Positions 59,440-64,000 of a DNA stretch of 64,000 nt are shown piece after piece; position 1 is the stretch's first letter, and every line of letters begins with the position of its first letter. The notes under the pieces are model-generated. The model ran no database searches and was not told the origin of the DNA. It was given only the letters and a program-made list of their open reading frames with translations. The stretch spans positions 62,001-126,000 of the forward strand of contig NZ_QKTU01000001.1 in the NCBI RefSeq assembly GCF_003234565.1, written 5' to 3'. This DNA comes from Curtobacterium sp. MCBD17_013 (GTDB taxonomy: Bacteria; Actinomycetota; Actinomycetes; Actinomycetales; Microbacteriaceae). The position numbers and the translations under genes were made by a program.

Positions 59440-61977
59440 ATGAGTGCAGAGCTGACGCTGGGCGCCGAGGAAGAGCTCCACCTCATCGACCTGCGGACAG
59501 GGCGGTTGTCCGCCAAGGCCCCCCAGCTCCTCCCGGGCCTGCCGCCCGACCGGTACGGCGCCGAGCTGCAGCGGACGACGATCGAGACGAACGTGCCGGT
59601 GGTGCGGGACCTCGCGGACCTCCGGACCGAGATCGTCCGCCTCCGGACGGACCTGACGGCGGCGATCGCCCCGCACGGGCTCGCGATCGGGAGCGTCGGG
59701 ACGGCGCCGCGCTCGGAGTTCGCCGACTTCGAGCTGACGTCGACCGGCCGATACGGGCGCATGCAGGAGCAGTACCGGATGCTCGTCGACGAGCAGCTCA
59801 TCTGCGGGCTGCAGATCCACGTCGGCGTGAGCGACCGCGACCTGGCGGTGCAGATCGCCCAGCGGGTCGCCCCCGCGCTGCCGGTGCTGCTCGCCCTGAG
59901 CGCGAGCAGCCCGTACTGGAACGGCCAGGACACCGGGTACGCGAGCATCCGCAGCATCATCTGGCAGCGCTGGCCCACCGCGGGTTCGTTCGGCCGGATG
60001 ACGAGCGCGGCCGAGTACGACCGGATGCTGCAGGACCTCATCGCGAGCGGGGTGATCGCCGACTCCAAGATGGCGTACTTCGACGTCCGGCCGTCCTCGC
60101 ACGCCCCGACGCTCGAGCTGCGGGTGTGCGACGCGACGCCGATCGTCGACGATGCCGTGCTCATCGCGGGCCTGTTCCGCGCCGCGGTCCGCCGCGCGGA
60201 GCAGGACATCGAGCGCGGTGACGAGTGGCGCCCCCGCCGGGAGCCCCTGCACCGGGCGGCGATGTGGCAGGCGGCCCGTGGCGGCCTCTCGGGCGAGCTC
60301 GTCGGGCTCGGCGAACACCCCGAGCGGCTCCCGGCCCACGTGGCGGTGCGGCAGCTCGTCGACCGCCTCCGTCCGCAGCTCGAGGAGCTCGGGGACTGGG
60401 GCATGGTCGGGGCGCTCGTCGAGGAGACGCTGGCCCGCGGCAACTCGGCGGACCGGCAGCGCACGGCGTACGCCGAGCGGGGGGAGCTCGACGACGTCGT
60501 CGACCTGGTGGTCCGCGAGTCCCGGAGCGATCCCGACGTCGGCGCCGACGAGCGCGCGGTCGCCATCCCCGGGTACCACGTGCGCGCGGGCGACGAGGCG
60601 GTCGGGCCGGGTGCCTCCCCGCGCCCGGTCTTCCGTGACCTCGCCGGGTACCTCCGTGGGTGGGACGGCGACGAGGCGCTCGCCCGGTGCGCCGCCCGCG
60701 ACGCGTGGACGGAGCGGGAGCAGCTCGGGTTCGTCATCGGTGGTGCCCGTCAGCCGTTCCACTGCGACCTCGTCCCGCGCATCGTCAACCCGTACGAGTG
60801 GGGCCAGCTGCAGCGCGGGCTGACGCAACGGGCACGCGCGATCGAGGCGTTCCTCCAGGACGCGTACGGCGATCGGCGGATCGTCGCCGACGGTGTGCTG
60901 CGTGAGTCCGACGTCGTCGGCGCGGCCGGGTGGCGCGATGAGGCCACGCGGCTGCCGGCGGGCACGGTCCGGGCCGCGGTGCAGGGGTTCGACGTCGTCC
61001 GCAACGAGTTCGGCGGATGGCGGGTCCTCGAGGACAACGTCCGCTCACCGAGCGGCGTGGCGTACGCGCTCGCGGTGCGGCGGCTCATCGACGACGTCCT
61101 GCCGGACGCGCCTCGCCCGACGGGGCTCCGGGACCCGCGGAGCGTCCTGCCGCTGTTGCGCGCGACCCTGGCCGCCCCGGCACGCGCCCGCGGCGTCGCG
61201 GAGCCGACGCTCGCGGTGCTGACGAGCGGTCCGTCGAGCGAGGCCTGGTACGAGCACCACACCTTGGCGGACGAGGCGGGCATGCTGCTGCTCACCCCCG
61301 ACGACGTCGCCGTCCGGGAGGCCCGGGTCGTCGAGCGATCGACCGGTCGCGTCGTCGACGCCCTTCTGATCCGCATCGACGGCGAGGTGGTCGACATGGC
61401 GAACGACGCCGACCCGGACCTCGGCGAGCACGTCCTCGCGGTCGCCGCCGCGGGGGACGTGTTCCTCGCGAACGGCCCGGGCAACGGTCTGGCCGACGAC
61501 AAGTCGATGTACGTCTCGGTGCAGGACCTCATCTGGTACTACCTCGACGAGCGACCGTTGCTCGAGTCCGTGCCGACGTACCGGACGCGGGACGAGTCGG
61601 AGCGTCTCACCGTCCTCGAGCGCGTCGGCGAGCTCGTGACGAAGCCCGTCGACGGCGAGGGCGGCCGCGGTGTGCTCATCGGACCGAGCGCCACCGCGGA
61701 GGAGGTCGCCGACCGGCGGACCGCCATCGCCGCCGCTCCCGAGGCGTGGGTGGCGCAGGAGGTCGTCCAGCTGTCCTCGCACCCGACGCTCACGCCCGCC
61801 GGGCTCGAACCCCGGCACGTCGACCTCCGCGCGTTCGTGTACCTCACGGGGACCGGAGCGGACGAGGCGCGACTCGCCGACGTCGCGCTGACCCGGGTCG
61901 CGCCCGAGGGCAGCATGGTCGTCAACTCGTCCCGGGGCGGCGGAGCGAAGGACACGTGGATCGTGGGAGGGGACTGA
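59440..61977 (+). CDS. YbdK-type carboxylate-amine ligase fused to circularly permuted ATP-grasp
   Basis: An 845-aa fusion. The first part (1-about 370) is a GCS2/YbdK glutamate-cysteine-ligase-like domain with GAEEELHLID, GLQIHVGV (123-130) and LELRVCDATP. The second (about 400-845) is a circularly permuted ATP-grasp (CP_ATPgrasp type 2) with FDVVRNEFGGWRVLEDNVRSPSG, FLANGPGNGLADDKSM, KPVDGEGGRGVLIGP and the ending VNSSRGGGAKDTWI. Both halves form amide bonds, so together they probably build a small peptide or amino-acid amide, perhaps an osmolyte or redox thiol. A leaderless promoter sets the start. An amidotransferase-like start follows after one base. Confidence 0.86.
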   Translation: MSAELTLGAEEELHLIDLRTGRLSAKAPQLLPGLPPDRYGAELQRTTIETNVPVVRDLADLRTEIVRLRTDLTAAIAPHGLAIGSVGTAPRSEFADFELTSTGRYGRMQEQYRMLVDEQLICGLQIHVGVSDRDLAVQIAQRVAPALPVLLALSASSPYWNGQDTGYASIRSIIWQRWPTAGSFGRMTSAAEYDRMLQDLIASGVIADSKMAYFDVRPSSHAPTLELRVCDATPIVDDAVLIAGLFRAAVRRAEQDIERGDEWRPRREPLHRAAMWQAARGGLSGELVGLGEHPERLPAHVAVRQLVDRLRPQLEELGDWGMVGALVEETLARGNSADRQRTAYAERGELDDVVDLVVRESRSDPDVGADERAVAIPGYHVRAGDEAVGPGASPRPVFRDLAGYLRGWDGDEALARCAARDAWTEREQLGFVIGGARQPFHCDLVPRIVNPYEWGQLQRGLTQRARAIEAFLQDAYGDRRIVADGVLRESDVVGAAGWRDEATRLPAGTVRAAVQGFDVVRNEFGGWRVLEDNVRSPSGVAYALAVRRLIDDVLPDAPRPTGLRDPRSVLPLLRATLAAPARARGVAEPTLAVLTSGPSSEAWYEHHTLADEAGMLLLTPDDVAVREARVVERSTGRVVDALLIRIDGEVVDMANDADPDLGEHVLAVAAAGDVFLANGPGNGLADDKSMYVSVQDLIWYYLDERPLLESVPTYRTRDESERLTVLERVGELVTKPVDGEGGRGVLIGPSATAEEVADRRTAIAAAPEAWVAQEVVQLSSHPTLTPAGLEPRHVDLRAFVYLTGTGADEARLADVALTRVAPEGSMVVNSSRGGGAKDTWIVGGD

Positions 61978-61978
61978 C

Positions 61979-62167
61979 ATGTGCGGACTCGCGGGGGAGC
62001 TCCGCTCCGACGGCCGTCCCGCCGAGGTCGGCGTGCCGATGCGTGTCACTCACGCGGGACCGCATCCGGTTCGCGTCCACGCTGCCGGCGCGGACACCGA
62101 CACGTCGCGACGGACGCTCGTGGCGACGATGGTCCGGTTCCTGGCCGACGTGCTCGGCGCCGGCTGA
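61979..62167 (+). pseudogene. Class-II glutamine amidotransferase-like stub (62 aa)
   Basis: The reading frame starts MCGLAGELRSDGRPAEV, which is the N-terminus of class-II glutamine amidotransferases such as AsnO/AsnB-type enzymes, with the Cys2 nucleophile in place. It stops after 62 codons where such enzymes have 500-600, and the rest (THAGPHPVRVHAAGADTD) shows none of the later motifs. GGAGGGG precedes the ATG, and the gene sits 1 bp after the ligase stop. The best reading is the remnant of a deleted partner gene; a functional short peptide is possible but less likely. Confidence 0.4.
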
Positions 62168-62279
62168 CGCTGTGGCCGACCGCCGCCACCGGTGGTTGGC
62201 TGTGAGGGTCGGGTCGGGAGGCCCGGACCGCCGCACCCGGAGCGGGTGCGGCCGACACGACGACCGGGAGGACCAGCAC

Positions 62280-63263
62280 GTGTTCGAGATCGCCGACCGG
62301 ATCCTCGCCCGACTCGACGCAGGCGAGGCCGTCGCCGTCGCGACGGCCGTGGGCGTGGACGGGAGCGCGCCCCGCGGCGCCGGGACCTCGATGGCCGTCA
62401 CCGTCGACGGCACCGTGATCGGGAGCATCTCCGGGGGCTGTGTCGAGGGCGCCGTCTACGAGATGTGCGAGCGGGTCCTCGCGTCCGGCGTCGCGGAACT
62501 CGAGTCCTTCGGCCACGACGACCACCCGTTCGCGGTCGGCCTGGCCTGCGGTGGACGGGTCGAGGTCCTCGCGACCCGCCTCACGCGCGACGACCTGGTC
62601 GCCGTCGACGCCCTGCGCCGAGCCGCGGCCGGGCGTCCTGCCCGCGTGACGCGGGTCCTCGAGGGTCCCCGGCTCGGAGCGATCGTGGCCCGGCCGGACG
62701 AGTGCTCGGACGTCCGGAGCGCCACCGAGCGCAACGAGCCGGCACCGCGCATGGTCGTCGTCGGCGCGGTCGAGTTCGCGGTCGCACTCACCAACGCGGC
62801 GTCGACCCTCGGCTACCGGGTGACGGTCTGCGACCCCCGCCCGGTGTTCGCGACCCCGGAACGGTTCCCCGCCGCGGCCGAGGTGGTGGTCGCCTGGCCG
62901 CCGACGTGGCTCGCGTGCGCCGGGCTGGACGCCGACACCGCGGTCGTGGTCGTGAGCCACGACGACCGGTTCGACGCCGAGGTCGTCGCGCTCGCCCTCG
63001 AGCGGGGCGCCGGGTACGTCGGGGCCATGGGATCGCGGCGCACGCACGAGCGGCGGATGCAGGAACTCGCCGGGCTGGGCGTGACGGACGTCGCACGACT
63101 GCGGTCGCCGATCGGCCTGGACCTCGGTGCGGAGACCCCGGAGGAGGTCGCCGTGTCGATCCTCGCCGAGGTGCTCGCAACGAGGAACGCCACCAGTGCG
63201 CGGCCGCTCCGGGAGCGCTCAGGGAACATCCACCCGGCGCGGGCGGCGTCCACCGCGTCCTGA
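62280..63263 (+). CDS. XdhC-family molybdenum hydroxylase maturation protein
   Basis: A 327-aa protein of the XdhC/CoxF family. The N-terminal domain has GSAPRGAGTSMAV, GSISGGCVEG and VGLACGG, and the C-terminal Rossmann-like domain has VVVGAVEFAVALTNAASTLGYRVTVCDPRP and GYVGAMGSRRTHERR. XdhC binds the molybdenum cofactor, helps add its terminal sulfur and hands it to xanthine dehydrogenase-type enzymes. The GTG at 62280 has GGGAGG eight bases upstream. It is convergent with the molybdenum-binding subunit gene, so it serves that enzyme but is on a separate transcript. Confidence 0.88.
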   Translation: MFEIADRILARLDAGEAVAVATAVGVDGSAPRGAGTSMAVTVDGTVIGSISGGCVEGAVYEMCERVLASGVAELESFGHDDHPFAVGLACGGRVEVLATRLTRDDLVAVDALRRAAAGRPARVTRVLEGPRLGAIVARPDECSDVRSATERNEPAPRMVVVGAVEFAVALTNAASTLGYRVTVCDPRPVFATPERFPAAAEVVVAWPPTWLACAGLDADTAVVVVSHDDRFDAEVVALALERGAGYVGAMGSRRTHERRMQELAGLGVTDVARLRSPIGLDLGAETPEEVAVSILAEVLATRNATSARPLRERSGNIHPARAASTAS

Positions 63264-63274
63264 CCCGGTCGGCG

Positions 63275-64000
63275 TCAGGCCCGCGAGGGCAGCGCCCCGA
63301 CGAGCTTGTCCGGCTGCACGGGCAGCGAGCGGATGCGGACACCGGTCGCGTGCCACACGGCGTTGGTGACGGCGGCTGCGGCCCCGACGATCCCGATCTC
63401 GCCGATCCCCTTGCCGCCCATCGGCGCGAGGTGGTCGTCGCGTTCGTCGAGCCACTCGACGTGCAGGTCCTCGACGTCGGCGTTCGCCGCCACGTGGTAG
63501 GTCGCCAGGTCGTGGTTGCCGTAGTCCCCGAGCACGGGATCGAGCAGGCCGTGCTCGTGCAGGGCCATCGACAGGCCCATGGTCATGCCGCCGACGAACT
63601 GCGATCGAGCGGTGCGGGGGTTCATGATCCGTCCCGCCGCGAACACCCCGACCATGCGGGGGACCACGACCTCACCCGAGTCCAGGTCGACCCGCGCCTC
63701 GACGAACTGCGCGCCGAACGCCTGACGGACGTACGGGCCCATGGCGGCGACGTCCTCGGTGGTGTCGACCACCACCTCCAGGCCCTCGGGCGGCACCGGC
63801 TGACCCTCGTCGAGCAGCGCGGTGAGGTGGCGGCACGCCTTCGTGACGGCCCACCCCCAGGACGCCGTGCCGGACGAGCCGCCCGCGACGGACGCGACGG
63901 GCAGGTCGCTGTCCGCGATGCTGATGTCGATCGCCTCGACGGGGACGTCCAGCGCGTCGGCGGCGATCTGCGCCATCACCGTGCGCGCGCCGGTGCCGAT
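63275..64000 (-). CDS. Molybdopterin-binding subunit of a xanthine dehydrogenase-family enzyme, C-terminal part
   Basis: The C-terminal 241 residues of a large molybdenum hydroxylase subunit; the 5' part lies beyond 64000. The segments GSSGTASWGWAVTKAC, FAAGRIMNPRTARSQFVGGMTMGLS, YHVAANADVEDLHVEW and GGKGIGEIGIVGAAAAVTNAV are typical, and the last contains the active-site Glu (GIGE) that abstracts the proton from the Mo-bound hydroxyl. It could be a xanthine, aldehyde or isoquinoline oxidoreductase; the substrate-defining part is outside. The 12-bp convergence with XdhC is tight. Confidence 0.88.
   Translation of the reverse strand: MGTGARTVMAQIAADALDVPVEAIDISIADSDLPVASVAGGSSGTASWGWAVTKACRHLTALLDEGQPVPPEGLEVVVDTTEDVAAMGPYVRQAFGAQFVEARVDLDSGEVVVPRMVGVFAAGRIMNPRTARSQFVGGMTMGLSMALHEHGLLDPVLGDYGNHDLATYHVAANADVEDLHVEWLDERDDHLAPMGGKGIGEIGIVGAAAAVTNAVWHATGVRIRSLPVQPDKLVGALPSRA

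Noticed and set aside
1..64000. tRNA or rRNA genes, insertion sequences, integrases or prophage genes
   Set aside because: I looked for clover-leaf-like segments with CCA-type ends and for transposase or integrase motifs on both strands and found none I could support.

Overview
The window is about 64 kb of very GC-rich, gene-dense DNA from an actinobacterium. Several things fit Microbacteriaceae, and a Curtobacterium-like genome is my best guess from gene content: ATG/GTG/TTG starts, many 4-bp start/stop overlaps, several apparently leaderless promoters with a TAnnnT box six bases before the start codon, an F420-dependent oxidoreductase, a DUF3140 protein and a head-to-head olefin (ole) operon. 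I see no rRNA, tRNA, phage, insertion sequence or CRISPR array.

Layout. 1-4745: a DeoR regulator fragment faces a four-carbon acid-sugar (probably D-threonate) catabolic operon of MFS transporter, cyclase-family hydrolase, DUF1537 kinase and PdxA2-type dehydrogenase. 4925-6918: a sodium:solute symporter with a small two-helix membrane partner. 7025-10103: a MarR-controlled MATE exporter and small conserved genes. 10317-21541: housekeeping and accessory genes (GH13 glucosidase, S9 peptidase, HAD hydrolase, epoxide hydrolase, two oxidoreductase/exporter units, isochorismatase-like protein, GNAT). 21738-27140: a SWIM/SNF2 helicase, and a TetR regulator divergent from an aldo/keto reductase with twin operators. 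27251-31589: an ECF sigma factor with a membrane partner, an amino-acid permease and a PHP phosphoesterase.

31754-52493 is a 21-kb carbohydrate island. A first module pairs tagatose-bisphosphate aldolase (GatZ/KbaZ type), a GH4 glycosidase and a DeoR regulator on the minus strand with a divergent ABC importer, a second GH4 enzyme, an AgaS-type sugar isomerase, a BadF-type sugar kinase and a glyceraldehyde-phosphate-type reductase. This looks like uptake of an oligosaccharide containing galactosamine or galactose and its breakdown through tagatose phosphates. A second module has another ABC importer with an amidohydrolase and an FAD oxidoreductase, facing a third GH4 enzyme, followed by a second DeoR regulator and a ROK fructokinase. 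Neither importer has its own ATPase gene, so a shared MsmK/MalK-type ATPase elsewhere is likely.

52658-64000: a 48-aa conserved-looking protein, an oleA-oleBC-oleD long-chain olefin operon with 4-bp overlaps, an F420-dependent oxidoreductase, a large YbdK/ATP-grasp fusion ligase followed by what looks like a stub of a class-II glutamine amidotransferase, and XdhC next to the 3' part of a molybdenum hydroxylase.

The most unusual signal is a family of 58-bp palindromic elements (two 20-bp arms around an 18-bp loop). Four copies occur here; two lie between genes and two sit inside the oleBC reading frame, translated in two different frames, much as Rickettsia palindromic elements do. A second dispersed motif (GGGCCTCCCGGCC and variants) occurs many times in gaps and in genes.
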